Assembly (NCBI GenBank): GCA_020851565.1
Contig: JADZCN010000006.1
Location: 28,830 to 92,829, forward strand
Reading direction: 5' to 3'
From: Acidobacteriota bacterium
Lineage (GTDB): Bacteria > Acidobacteriota > Vicinamibacteria > Vicinamibacterales > UBA2999
Length of the DNA: 64,000 bases
The position numbers and the translations under genes are program-made. Below the pieces are notes generated by a model that made no database searches, was not told the DNA's origin, and saw only the letters and a program-made list of their open reading frames with translations. Below are positions 1-8,318 of the stretch, in pieces. Each line of letters opens with the position of its first letter. The first letter of the stretch is position 1.

Positions 1-839
1 ATCAGCTCGTCCGCGCTTTCGTAGCGCTTGCGGCGCTCGCCGATGCAGCGGTACACGATCTCCTTCAGCTGGTCGCTGCAGTCGAGCGTGCGCACCTCGG
101 GCGTCCGCACGCGACGCGTGGCGTCCCCCTTCACGAGCATTCCCAGGAGCTGGCCTACCTGGTAGACGTCGTCCCTCGCCTGCCATTTCGGCACCGCGCC
201 GTCGAAGATGTCGCTGGGCGCCATCAACGGATTGAGCGTGCGCGCGGTGATGCCACGCTGATCGCTCTGCTGCCGGACGATGCCGAAGTCGCCGAGCTTG
301 AGGCGAGAGCCCTCGCAGACGAAGACGTTCAGCGGCGTGAGATCCCGGTGCAGGAGCTGCCCGCGGTGCAGCTTGTCGAGCACGTGCAGGATGCCGGCGA
401 TTTCGCGGCGCACGGTCGTCTCACGCCACGGCTTCGGGTGGCGCGCGAGGTATGCGCTCAGGTCGCCGTGGGGCGCGTACTCCATGGCCAGGCAGTACAG
501 GACCTGGCCGGACTGATCCATCACCGGGAACGTGTCGAACACGCGAACGGCGCGTGGATGGTCCTGGAGGAGCTGGCCGAAGTACGCCTCACGCAGCCAG
601 CCGTCGAGGCGCGTGCTCACCTTCACGCACACGGTGTCGGGCACGCTGGTGGACGGGCCGATGCGCGTGGCAAGGAACACCTGCCCGAAGCCGCCCTGCC
701 CGAGCATCCGCCCGATGCGATACGACAGGCGCGATTCAACGCTGTGGACGATCTGGCCGGTGCCCAGCAGCGCGAGCGTGGAGCGGTCCCCGGGCAGCGT
801 GGCGGCCCTCGTGGTAGCACTGGTGTTCGATCGCGGCAT
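1..839 (-). CDS. Serine/threonine protein kinase (C-terminus cut by window edge)
   Basis: The frame runs off position 1, so only about 279 N-terminal residues are present. They make up most of a eukaryotic-type (Hanks) kinase domain: a GQGGFG glycine loop, a VKV stretch that should carry the ATP-binding lysine, an HRDLTPLN catalytic loop and a DFG metal-binding motif. All key catalytic residues are present, so an active kinase is expected. The ATG at 839 is chosen because an in-frame stop lies a few codons upstream. There is no N-terminal membrane segment, so the catalytic domain should be cytosolic; any C-terminal sensor or transmembrane part lies outside the window. It follows the ADOP permease on the same strand with a 26-base gap. 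Target unknown. Confidence 0.88.
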   Translation of the reverse strand, partial: MPRSNTSATTRAATLPGDRSTLALLGTGQIVHSVESRLSYRIGRMLGQGGFGQVFLATRIGPSTSVPDTVCVKVSTRLDGWLREAYFGQLLQDHPRAVRVFDTFPVMDQSGQVLYCLAMEYAPHGDLSAYLARHPKPWRETTVRREIAGILHVLDKLHRGQLLHRDLTPLNVFVCEGSRLKLGDFGIVRQQSDQRGITARTLNPLMAPSDIFDGAVPKWQARDDVYQVGQLLGMLVKGDATRRVRTPEVRTLDCSDQLKEIVYRCIGERRKRYESADEL

Positions 840-865
840 GGGAAGCCATCAGGATAACGCCTCCC

Positions 866-3643
866 CTACTGCGCGCGAAGGGCCTGCATGGGATCGGTGC
901 GGGCCGCCCGCACGGCCGGCAGCAGGCCCGCGCCAACGGCCACCACGGCAAGCAGGACCACCGAGAGTCCGACGACGACGGGATCGTAGCCGTCGAGGCC
1001 GAAGAGCAGCGAGCGCACGGCCGTGCCGAGCGCAAGCGCCGCGGCCAGGCCCAGGACACCGCCGACCATGGTCATGCGGGCGACCTGCCACAGGATCAAG
1101 GCCCGGAGCTGCGCCGGGGCGGCGCCAAGCGCCATCCGAAGGCCGAACTCACGCGTGCGCTGTGCCGTGGCGTACGCCAGCACGCCGTAGAGGCCAAGCG
1201 CGGCCATGAGCGTGGCGAGCACCGCGAACGAGGCGGAGAGGAGGCTGATCATCCGGTCCAGGAACACGTTGTCGCGGACCTGCTCCGACATGGTCATCAG
1301 GTCGCGCACCGGGACAGCCGGATCCTGCTCGGCCACCACGCGCGGCAGCGCCGCGAGCAGTGCCTCTGGTGGCTGGGCGCTCCGCACGTAGAAGTACGAG
1401 GCGAACAGGGCGGGATTCTGGCGGTAGGGCCGATAGACGAGCGCGGGCACGTCCCCCTTCACGTCGCTGTACTTCGCGTCGCGCACGACGCCGACGATCT
1501 CGGTGTCGGTGGGGCCGCTTCTCCCGTCGCCCATCCGCACGCCGACCGCCGATGCGCCCAGGTCGAACTTCCGCACGAAGGCCTCGTTCACGATGGCGAC
1601 CTTCGGCGACGCGGCGTTGTCGGCCACGGTGAACTCGCGTCCCGCCAGCATGCTCATGCCCATCGTCCGGAAGAACGACGGCCCAATCTGGTGGAAGCGT
1701 ACGTTGACGTCAGTGTCGGGCCCCGCGCCAAATCCCTGGACCGCCACGTCGCCACCGGTGGTCTGGCCCGAGAGGACGCGCACGCGCGACGCCGATGCGG
1801 ACGTGACGCCAGGCAGCGCGCCCAGCCGCTCCTCGAGCTGCTCGAGGAAGGCCCGCGTGCGCTCGGGCGAATAGCCCTGCATGCCTGGCGCCACGGCGAA
1901 GCTGACGACGTGCTCGGCGCTCAGGCCAAGATCCACACGGCTCACGTTCGCGAGGCTGCGGACGAACAGGCCCGCCGACACCAGCAGGGCCATGGCCAAC
2001 GCGATCTGCGCCGTCGCGAGGCCCGTGCGAAACCAGGCGGCCTTCTGGGCGCCGCTCGGCTGACCGGACTGGTCCTTGAGCGTGGAGAGAACGTCGGGGC
2101 GCGTGCTGTGCAGCGCCGGTGCCAGCCCGAACAGGAGCGCGGCCGCCAGGGCCAGTCCTCCGGAGAACAGCAACGCCCGCCAGTCGAGCGCGAAGGTCAC
2201 CACGGTCTCGGACGTCTGCCGCGGCATGAAGAGCGCGACCGCCGCAAGCGTCCACCGCGCCACCAGCAGCCCGCCCAACCCGCCCAGCACGGCCAGGACG
2301 CCCGACTCGGTGAGGAGCTGGCGGACGAGCTGCCAGCGGCTGCCGCCGATCGAGAGGCGCACGGCCATCTCGCCGGCACGCCCGGCGGATCGAACCAGCA
2401 ACAGGTTCGCGATGTTCGCACAGGCAATCAGCAGGACGACGGCCGTGACGGTGAGCAGCAGCGTGAGGGGGGCGGACATCACGGCGTGCATGCGGCTCTG
2501 CCCGCGCGCGCCTTCGGCCACGGTCAGCTGCTTCGAGCGGAAGCGCGACATCACGAGATCGCTGGCACCGAGCTGCAGCGGCGCTTCGACCTCGTGCAGG
2601 ATCCGCGTGTATGGCATGTTGAGGGCCGTCCGCGCGAGCTCGATCGTCACGCCGGGCTTCAGCCGAGCAAAGGCGTACACCCAGTATCGGCGCCGGTTCT
2701 CGAGCGAGTTCGCCCACGACTGGGAACCCGGCTGGAGGCGGTCGTACAGGGTGATGGGCAGGAACACCGCTGGACGGATGCCGAGGGTCGTGCCGGTGAA
2801 TCCGCGTGGCGCCACGCCGACAATCGTCACCGCGTGGTCGTTCACGAGGAGCGTCTGACCGAGGATGTCCGGGGCCGCGCCGAGCTGGGTGCGCCAGTAG
2901 TCGTCGCTGAGGACGGCGACCTCCGTCCCCCCGGCCACATCGTCGTCTACGGGATCGATGAGCCGGCCCATCGCGGGCACGAGCTGCAGCACGGGGAAGT
3001 AGCTGCCCGAGACGAACGTCGCCATCGCCCAGGCGCCGGTCGAGCGGCCGGGCGGGACGACCGTCACGTCCGTGGCCCGATGTGCCGCCATGGCCACCGT
3101 GTCGGCGGCGAGGCGCTCGAGGTCCTGGTACATCGGGTAGCTGAACACCTCGGCGCAACTTCCAGCCTGGTTGCAGTTGTCCCCGCCGGGCTTGGGGCCC
3201 GGCGCGCCGAGGTTCACCAGCGCGGATGGGTCGGGCACGGGCAGGGGACGCATCAGCGTCTGCTCGAACATCGAGAAGATGGCGGTGTTGGCGCCGATGC
3301 CAAGGGCGAGCGTGAGGATGGCGACGAGCGAGAGGCCGGGGCTGCGCCACAGCAGCCTCCACCCCAGAACCGCGTCGCGCCTGAGATCCTCCGCCCAGAC
3401 GGCCAGGCGGAGACGGCGCTCCATCCCGGCGTCCACATCAGCACACGCGACGGCGCCTGCAGCCCGGTCGCCGAACTCACGCACGGCCCGGGCTCGCGCG
3501 TCGGCTTCGGGCACGCCCGATTCCACGAGCTCCGCGGTTCGCATGTCGAGATGGAACTGGAACTCCTCCTGAACGTCGGACCTCACCTGGGCCCGCGTGC
3601 GGAACGGGAAGCGGAAGACGCGGGTGATGCGGGAACGATGCAC
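866..3643 (-). CDS. ADOP-type ABC transporter permease (MacB/FtsX family)
   Basis: A 925-residue inner-membrane protein. The N-terminal 70 residues (VRSDVQEEFQFHLDMRTAEL and following) match the cytosolic lead-in typical of acidobacterial duplicated orphan permeases. Then come a first transmembrane segment (LVAILTLALGIGANTAIFS), a MacB-like periplasmic domain, an FtsX core of three helices (around LLTVTAVVLLIACANIANLL), a second periplasmic domain and a second FtsX core near the C-terminus. This duplicated layout is the hallmark of the family. No ATPase gene is adjacent, hence 'orphan'. The gene lies 9 bases downstream of a PadR regulator, the usual partner. Substrate unknown; MacB relatives act in efflux or in signalling across the envelope. 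Confidence 0.92.
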   Translation of the reverse strand: MHRSRITRVFRFPFRTRAQVRSDVQEEFQFHLDMRTAELVESGVPEADARARAVREFGDRAAGAVACADVDAGMERRLRLAVWAEDLRRDAVLGWRLLWRSPGLSLVAILTLALGIGANTAIFSMFEQTLMRPLPVPDPSALVNLGAPGPKPGGDNCNQAGSCAEVFSYPMYQDLERLAADTVAMAAHRATDVTVVPPGRSTGAWAMATFVSGSYFPVLQLVPAMGRLIDPVDDDVAGGTEVAVLSDDYWRTQLGAAPDILGQTLLVNDHAVTIVGVAPRGFTGTTLGIRPAVFLPITLYDRLQPGSQSWANSLENRRRYWVYAFARLKPGVTIELARTALNMPYTRILHEVEAPLQLGASDLVMSRFRSKQLTVAEGARGQSRMHAVMSAPLTLLLTVTAVVLLIACANIANLLLVRSAGRAGEMAVRLSIGGSRWQLVRQLLTESGVLAVLGGLGGLLVARWTLAAVALFMPRQTSETVVTFALDWRALLFSGGLALAAALLFGLAPALHSTRPDVLSTLKDQSGQPSGAQKAAWFRTGLATAQIALAMALLVSAGLFVRSLANVSRVDLGLSAEHVVSFAVAPGMQGYSPERTRAFLEQLEERLGALPGVTSASASRVRVLSGQTTGGDVAVQGFGAGPDTDVNVRFHQIGPSFFRTMGMSMLAGREFTVADNAASPKVAIVNEAFVRKFDLGASAVGVRMGDGRSGPTDTEIVGVVRDAKYSDVKGDVPALVYRPYRQNPALFASYFYVRSAQPPEALLAALPRVVAEQDPAVPVRDLMTMSEQVRDNVFLDRMISLLSASFAVLATLMAALGLYGVLAYATAQRTREFGLRMALGAAPAQLRALILWQVARMTMVGGVLGLAAALALGTAVRSLLFGLDGYDPVVVGLSVVLLAVVAVGAGLLPAVRAARTDPMQALRAQ

Positions 3644-3652
3644 GGGCTCACC

Positions 3653-3985
3653 TCAGGCGGTTTCGATGACCTTGAAGACGGCTTCCGCGTATTGACGCCA
3701 CGCCGACACCTCGCTGCGAAGCTCGCGGCGGCCCACCGGCGTGAGCGCGTAGAACTTGGCGCGCCGGTTGTTCTCGGACAATCCCCACTCCGACGCGATC
3801 CAGCCCCGCGCTTCGAGACGGTGCAGCGCCTGGTACAGGGCGGCGTCCTCCATCGACAGCACGCCGTCCGTGCGCTCTCGGACCCATCGGGACACGGCAT
3901 AGCCGTGGGCGGGGCCCTGCTGAAGGGCACGAAGGATGAGCAGGTCGACGGTTCCCTGCATCAGGTTCAGGGCGGGATGGCTCAC
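3653..3985 (-). CDS. PadR-family transcriptional regulator
   Basis: A 110-residue winged-helix protein. It opens with the family signature (QGTVDLLILRAL then GPAHGYAVSRWV), followed by the wing region (LSMEDAALYQALHRLEARGWI) and a short C-terminal helix for dimerisation. It is the short PadR form that in Acidobacteriota regularly precedes ADOP permeases, and the permease follows 9 bases later on the same strand, so the two are probably co-transcribed. PadR proteins usually repress their own operon and are released by small ligands or stress. A 21-bp near-perfect palindrome 33 bases upstream of the start is a natural operator candidate. Confidence 0.93.
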   Translation of the reverse strand: MSHPALNLMQGTVDLLILRALQQGPAHGYAVSRWVRERTDGVLSMEDAALYQALHRLEARGWIASEWGLSENNRRAKFYALTPVGRRELRSEVSAWRQYAEAVFKVIETA

Positions 3986-4017
3986 GAGGGGCTTGGACGA
4001 ACGGGGCCGGAGAATGT

Positions 4018-4038
4018 TCCCCTTACGATGTGAGGGGA
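4018..4038. promoter_or_regulatory. Palindromic operator candidate upstream of padR
   Basis: A 21-bp inverted repeat with nine-base arms around a 3-base centre. The left arm reads TCCCCTTAC and the right arm GTGAGGGGA, with one mismatch. It lies 33 bp upstream of the PadR start. A TTGACT -35-like hexamer on the minus strand (4041-4046) abuts it, but no convincing -10 is visible. Position and symmetry fit autorepression by PadR; this is inferred. Confidence 0.5.
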
Positions 4039-4211
4039 GCAGTCAACGGCCGGCGTTCCGGCCTCTTGGAAACTGTCGCGCAAATGAGCGCACCGGACAT
4101 TGATCTGGATCAAGAACCGAGGCGGCGTTTCACGTCCCTGCCCTGTTCTTCCCCCCGCCACGGGCTGGGCTCGTCCGGGCCGCGGCCGATACCAATGGGG
4201 AAGGAGGAGCG

Positions 4212-4736
4212 ATGCGCAAGGCATCCGTCGGATTGCACGGGATCGCGTTCGCGCTGCTGGCCGCGGCGTGCGGAGGCTCGGCCGCTGGCGGGGACGGCGG
4301 CACGGGCACGGTGACCATTGGCGACCGGGCCTTCGGCGTGAACACCATCACGCTGACCCACGCGTTGGGCAACGACGGCTACTTCCGCATCGAAGGAGAC
4401 GATGCGGCGCACGCCAATGAGGATTGCCTTCCGGGCCTGGGGGGCGGGATTGCCCTGTACGGAGACATCCCGCCCTCGGCCACCTCGCTTGCCGACCTGG
4501 CCGGACGCGAGCTGCCGTTCGAGTTCTCTGGAGACGGCGACGACTTCAACCTGTGCTTCGTCGGCTCGAACGGGCTGCTGGGTGTCGAGACGGGGACCGT
4601 GCGCATCGACTCGGTGGAGGGATCGACCGTGCGGTTCTCGTTCTCGGGGCGCTTCGTCCTCTACGACGGCCAGGGTGGCGAGTCGCCCGGCGTGAGCGCA
4701 TCGGGCCGGGGCACGGCCCGCGTCGTCGCCGAATAG
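4212..4736 (+). CDS. Small predicted lipoprotein of unknown function
   Basis: A 174-residue protein. The start at 4212 has a strong ribosome site (AAGGAGGAG, a few bases upstream). The N-terminus is a lipoprotein signal: two basic residues, a hydrophobic core and LLAAAC as lipobox with cysteine about residue 20, followed by a Gly/Ser-rich linker. The mature part is acidic and beta-rich (TVTIGDRAFGVNTITLTHAL, TVRIDSVEGSTVRFSFSGRF) and contains two cysteines that could pair. I recognise no family. It is divergent from padR and followed by a strong hairpin at 4748-4778. Expected location: periplasmic face of a membrane. Confidence 0.75.
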   Translation: MRKASVGLHGIAFALLAAACGGSAAGGDGGTGTVTIGDRAFGVNTITLTHALGNDGYFRIEGDDAAHANEDCLPGLGGGIALYGDIPPSATSLADLAGRELPFEFSGDGDDFNLCFVGSNGLLGVETGTVRIDSVEGSTVRFSFSGRFVLYDGQGGESPGVSASGRGTARVVAE

Positions 4737-4747
4737 TGCCGACGGTC

Positions 4748-4778
4748 CGCTGCTGAGGGCCCCGGACCTTCAGCAGCG
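4748..4778. terminator. Bidirectional hairpin between convergent genes
   Basis: A 12-bp stem with one G-T pair: 4748-4759 (CGCTGCTGAGGG) pairs with 4767-4778 (CCTTCAGCAGCG) around a 7-base loop. It occupies the 49-base gap between the lipoprotein gene and the convergent hydrolase gene, where a shared terminator would be expected. There is no T-tract on either side, as is common in high-GC genomes. Confidence 0.6.
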
Positions 4779-4785
4779 TCCGCCG

Positions 4786-5706
4786 CTACTTACCGTTCAG
4801 CTCGTCGTAGATGGCCTCCACCGCCGCCTTCAGGCGCGTGGCCTCGTAGCCCGGATACTTGCTCATCCACGCGGTTTCGGCCGCCGCCTGGTCCACGGTC
4901 TTCCCGGCCTTGTGTGCCGCTGCGGTCTGCGTGTAGAGCTCCGCGGTGAACTGCTGGAAGAGCGCCAGGTCCTTCCATCCCGCCACGGGCTGGTGCCCGC
5001 CGATCACGGTTTCAACGTTCTTCACGTTGTCGAGCACCTTCTTCAGTGTCTGCGGCCATTCACGGCCGCTCCCGCCGTTGCTGCGATCGATGAACGGCGC
5101 ATCCTTCCACGGGAACATGTCTCCCGCCTGCATCGTGCGAAGCGCCGTGTAGACGACGAAGGTGTCGCCATTAGTGTGGCCGGGGCCGAAGTAGTAGAGG
5201 TCGATCTGATCCTTGCCCGATCCGAGCGTGAGCCTGTCCTTGTAGGTGCGCTTCGGCAGGAACTGCGCCTTGTCGCCCTTGAAGGCGTCCATGCGGGCCA
5301 TGTTCGCCTTCGTGTTCTCGTGGACCACGCTGTCCACGGAGGCGCCGAAGAACTCGTTGCTGCCGGTGTGATCACCGTGCGTGTGGGTGTTGATGATGGT
5401 GGTGACCGGCTTGTCGGTGACGGTACGGATGCGATCCAGCAGTGCCTGTCCCCAGCCCGCGAGCTTGGTGTCCACGACCACGACGCCCTTGTCCGTGACG
5501 AAGACGCCGGTGTGGCCGCCGGCGAAGGTCTCGGGCGGCACCGGGTTGGCGCCGGTGATGATGTAGAGGTTGTCCCTGACCTTCTCGATCTTCGTCGCGG
5601 CCAGCGCTGCCGCCGATGGCGCCGCGGGCGGCGCCTGGAAGGCGGCGACAGCGATCGAGAGCCCGCCGATGGTGGCGATCAAGCCGATCGTGAATCCTCG
5701 TGTCAT
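4786..5706 (-). CDS. Secreted metallo-beta-lactamase-fold hydrolase
   Basis: A 306-residue MBL-fold protein. The ATG at 5706 is preceded by GGGAGG at good spacing and gives a clear signal peptide (MTRGFTIGLIATIGGLSIAVAAFQ); the longer open frame upstream has no family features. Metal-binding motifs are visible: THTHGDHTGS (HxHxDH), a later histidine in YFGPGHTNGD, an aspartate in QAGDMFPW and a final GGHQPV. This pattern fits the class B or glyoxalase-like MBL superfamily with a binuclear zinc site. A periplasmic location is inferred from the signal. It lies 80 bases downstream of the P-type ATPase on the same strand. Substrate is not predictable: a true beta-lactamase is possible, but a generic esterase or lactonase is at least as likely. 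Confidence 0.88.
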   Translation of the reverse strand: MTRGFTIGLIATIGGLSIAVAAFQAPPAAPSAAALAATKIEKVRDNLYIITGANPVPPETFAGGHTGVFVTDKGVVVVDTKLAGWGQALLDRIRTVTDKPVTTIINTHTHGDHTGSNEFFGASVDSVVHENTKANMARMDAFKGDKAQFLPKRTYKDRLTLGSGKDQIDLYYFGPGHTNGDTFVVYTALRTMQAGDMFPWKDAPFIDRSNGGSGREWPQTLKKVLDNVKNVETVIGGHQPVAGWKDLALFQQFTAELYTQTAAAHKAGKTVDQAAAETAWMSKYPGYEATRLKAAVEAIYDELNGK

Positions 5707-5786
5707 GGGCTGCCTCCCGAACACCGTGTGAACGGCCACGCTCCCGGGCATGGCGGCTCCCGATTCTAGCAGCGCGCGGCCACGCG

Positions 5787-8318
5787 TTAGCGCGATTTCG
5801 TCCGGCCCGCGCCCGACCATCTCGGCAGCAGCCGCCACCCCACCGCCAGTACGCCAAGCCCGATGGCGGCGGATACGTGCGCCCCGGGTGGCCTCGCGAT
5901 CCTGAACATCCCGGCCATGGCGGGCACGTACAGCATCGCAACCAGGCTGAGCCCGGCGGCGCACCAGACGGTCCAGAACACAAACGTCCGGGGCACAGCG
6001 CTGACGGCCAGCTCCGGCAAGGCCAGTCGCTCCGCAAACATCAGGACCTGGTAGCCGGACAGCAGCACGACCAGCGACAGGGCGCGCGCCTGCGCTTCGC
6101 CAATCATCGGTGACTGCCACAAGAACATCGCGAAGCATGCCACCGCCAACACCCCACCGGACATCACGGAACGCCTCAAGGCCGCACGCGGCAGCAGCGA
6201 GGCGGCCGGGCTGCGTGGTGGTCGACTCATGATGTCGGCCGCCGCCGGCTCCGCCTGGAACACCACGGCCGAGACCGGGTGGACGATGAGTTCCAGCCAG
6301 ACCAGGTGGATGGGCTGCAGCACGAGAGGCACGCCGGCCAGCGGCGCCGCGATCGCCAGAACGACGATGGGGAGATGAAACGCGATGAGGTAGAGGAACG
6401 CGCGCTGGATGTTCTGGAAGATGTGGCGGCCCTGGCGAACGGTTTCAACGATCGACGCGAAGTTGTCGTCGAGCAGTACGAGGTCCGCCGTCGCGCGGGC
6501 TACGTCGGTGCCGCGCTGGCCCATGGCGATGCCGATGTCGGCGCGGCGCAGGGCGGGAGCGTCGTTCACCCCATCGCCGGTCATCGCGACGATGGCGCCG
6601 GCGGTCTTCAGCCCGTCCACGATGAGGAACTTCTGCTCGGGGGTGATGCGCGCGAAGATCGCGGCCCGTGTGATGCGCGCGGTGCGTTCCCCCTCGTCCA
6701 GCGCAGCCAGCTCGTCCCCGGTGACGATCAGGCTGTCGTCGTGCATGATGCCGGCCGCCTCGGCCACGGCGTGCGCGGTCAGCGCGTGGTCGCCAGTGAT
6801 CATCGTGACGCGGATGCCGGCCCGCTGGCAGTCGTCCACCGCCGTGGCCACCTCGGGGCGAAGGGGGTCCTGGAAGCCCATGAGGCCATAGACGGTGAGG
6901 TCGCGCTCGTCCTCGTCTCGGCCCGCGCCGAGCCGGTTGGTAGACCGGCCCGCCAGCGCGAGCACGCGCAGCCCAACGGCCGCTAGCCGGCCGTTGGCGT
7001 CGAGCACGGCCCGGCGCGCGCCTTCGTCCAGGTTGCTGTGTGCGAGGATGCCCTCGACGGCGCCCTTCGCCACCACCAGGTAGGTGTCGTCGGTGTCACG
7101 CGCCTGCCACACATGCGACATGTGCTTGCCCACCGCATCGAAGTCGTAGTCGCGGATGAGCGCCCAGCGGGCGTCCAGCTCGTTCGGCGAGACTCCGCGG
7201 GCGTCGGCATACGCGCCGATGGCCCGCTCCATCGCGTCGGTTGGATGGCGCTCGCACGCCAGCACCGCGGCCTCCAGGAATTCGCGCTCCGACAGGTCCG
7301 GGACGAGCACGAGGTGCCGGGTCATCCGGAACTCGCCGCGCGTCAGCGTCCCGGTCTTGTCGGTGCAGATCACCGTCGTCGATCCGAGCGTTTCCACGCT
7401 CGCGAGCCGACGGACGAGCATGCCGTGCGACGCCAGCCGCCACGCGCCCACCGACAGGAACAGGGTGAGGACGATCGGGAACTCCTCTGGGATGGCCGCC
7501 ATCGCCAGGCTGACGGCGCCCAGAAGCGCCCGCGTCCACGGCTCGCCGCGGAAGAGGCTGAGCGCAAAAAGCGCGCCCGCCACGATCACGGCGACGGTGC
7601 CGAGGCGCTTGACCAGGGCAGAGGCCTGCCGCTGCAGCGGGCTGGTCGCTGCAGCCGTCTGCGCCACGAGGGCCGCGATGCCGCCGTACTCGGTCGCCGG
7701 TCCCGTCACGGAGACGAGGCCGAACCCGTGGCCCGAGAGCACCTGCGACCCGGCGAAGAACCGGGCCTCAGCCGGCGCCTCACCAGGCTCGGATGTCCAC
7801 TCGCGCTTCGACTGGGGCTCCGATTCGCCCGTCAGAGACGATTCGTCAACCGCCAGGTTCGCCGCCCACCGGACGACGCCGTCGGCCGCCATCACGTGGC
7901 CCTCGCGCAACACCAGTAGATCGCCCGGGACCACTTCCTCGACAGGGACCGACACCACGTGCTGCTGCCGAACCACGTCGGCAAAGGGGGCCGCCGCACG
8001 AGCGAGCTTGTCGAGGGCGGACCTGGAACGCGCCTCGAGCACGACATCCACACCCAGCACCGGGATGAGGGCCAGCGACAGCACGACCGCGTCCCGCGTT
8101 TCGCCGAGCAGGAAGTAGACCGCGGCAGCCACCGCCAGCATGACGGCCATCGGATCCAACAGGAGACCGATGGCCTCCCGGACGCCTGCTAGGCGGCTCC
8201 GCTTCACCCATCGGTTCGGTCCCGCCTCAGCGAGCCGGCGGCGCGCCTCGATGGAAGACAGGCCCTCGAGCCCGGCCGGAATCTCTGTCGTCTCGGTGTC
8301 GATGGACACCTCCCTCAC
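5787..8318 (-). CDS. Cation-translocating P-type ATPase
   Basis: An 843-residue pump. Visible in order: an N-terminal cation-ATPase domain, two helices near 50-95, the actuator motif TGES (163-166), helix M4 with PEEFP (277-281), the phosphorylation motif DKTGTLT (Asp320), a nucleotide-binding region with VAKGAVEGI, the hinge TGDGVNDAP (580-588), and four or so C-terminal helices. The layout is the P2-like (IC) class with 8-10 helices and no N-terminal heavy-metal domain. The M4 sequence PEEFP replaces the PEGL of SERCA-type calcium pumps, so ion choice cannot be assigned. Its ATG overlaps the stop of the upstream dehydrogenase by four bases, indicating translational coupling. Confidence 0.93.
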   Translation of the reverse strand: MREVSIDTETTEIPAGLEGLSSIEARRRLAEAGPNRWVKRSRLAGVREAIGLLLDPMAVMLAVAAAVYFLLGETRDAVVLSLALIPVLGVDVVLEARSRSALDKLARAAAPFADVVRQQHVVSVPVEEVVPGDLLVLREGHVMAADGVVRWAANLAVDESSLTGESEPQSKREWTSEPGEAPAEARFFAGSQVLSGHGFGLVSVTGPATEYGGIAALVAQTAAATSPLQRQASALVKRLGTVAVIVAGALFALSLFRGEPWTRALLGAVSLAMAAIPEEFPIVLTLFLSVGAWRLASHGMLVRRLASVETLGSTTVICTDKTGTLTRGEFRMTRHLVLVPDLSEREFLEAAVLACERHPTDAMERAIGAYADARGVSPNELDARWALIRDYDFDAVGKHMSHVWQARDTDDTYLVVAKGAVEGILAHSNLDEGARRAVLDANGRLAAVGLRVLALAGRSTNRLGAGRDEDERDLTVYGLMGFQDPLRPEVATAVDDCQRAGIRVTMITGDHALTAHAVAEAAGIMHDDSLIVTGDELAALDEGERTARITRAAIFARITPEQKFLIVDGLKTAGAIVAMTGDGVNDAPALRRADIGIAMGQRGTDVARATADLVLLDDNFASIVETVRQGRHIFQNIQRAFLYLIAFHLPIVVLAIAAPLAGVPLVLQPIHLVWLELIVHPVSAVVFQAEPAAADIMSRPPRSPAASLLPRAALRRSVMSGGVLAVACFAMFLWQSPMIGEAQARALSLVVLLSGYQVLMFAERLALPELAVSAVPRTFVFWTVWCAAGLSLVAMLYVPAMAGMFRIARPPGAHVSAAIGLGVLAVGWRLLPRWSGAGRTKSR

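Noticed and set aside
1691..4033. A 780-codon open frame on the plus strand opposite the ADOP permease
   Set aside because: Compositionally extreme (Arg/Gly/His-rich), no domain, fully antisense to a clear permease and regulator; typical high-GC shadow frame.
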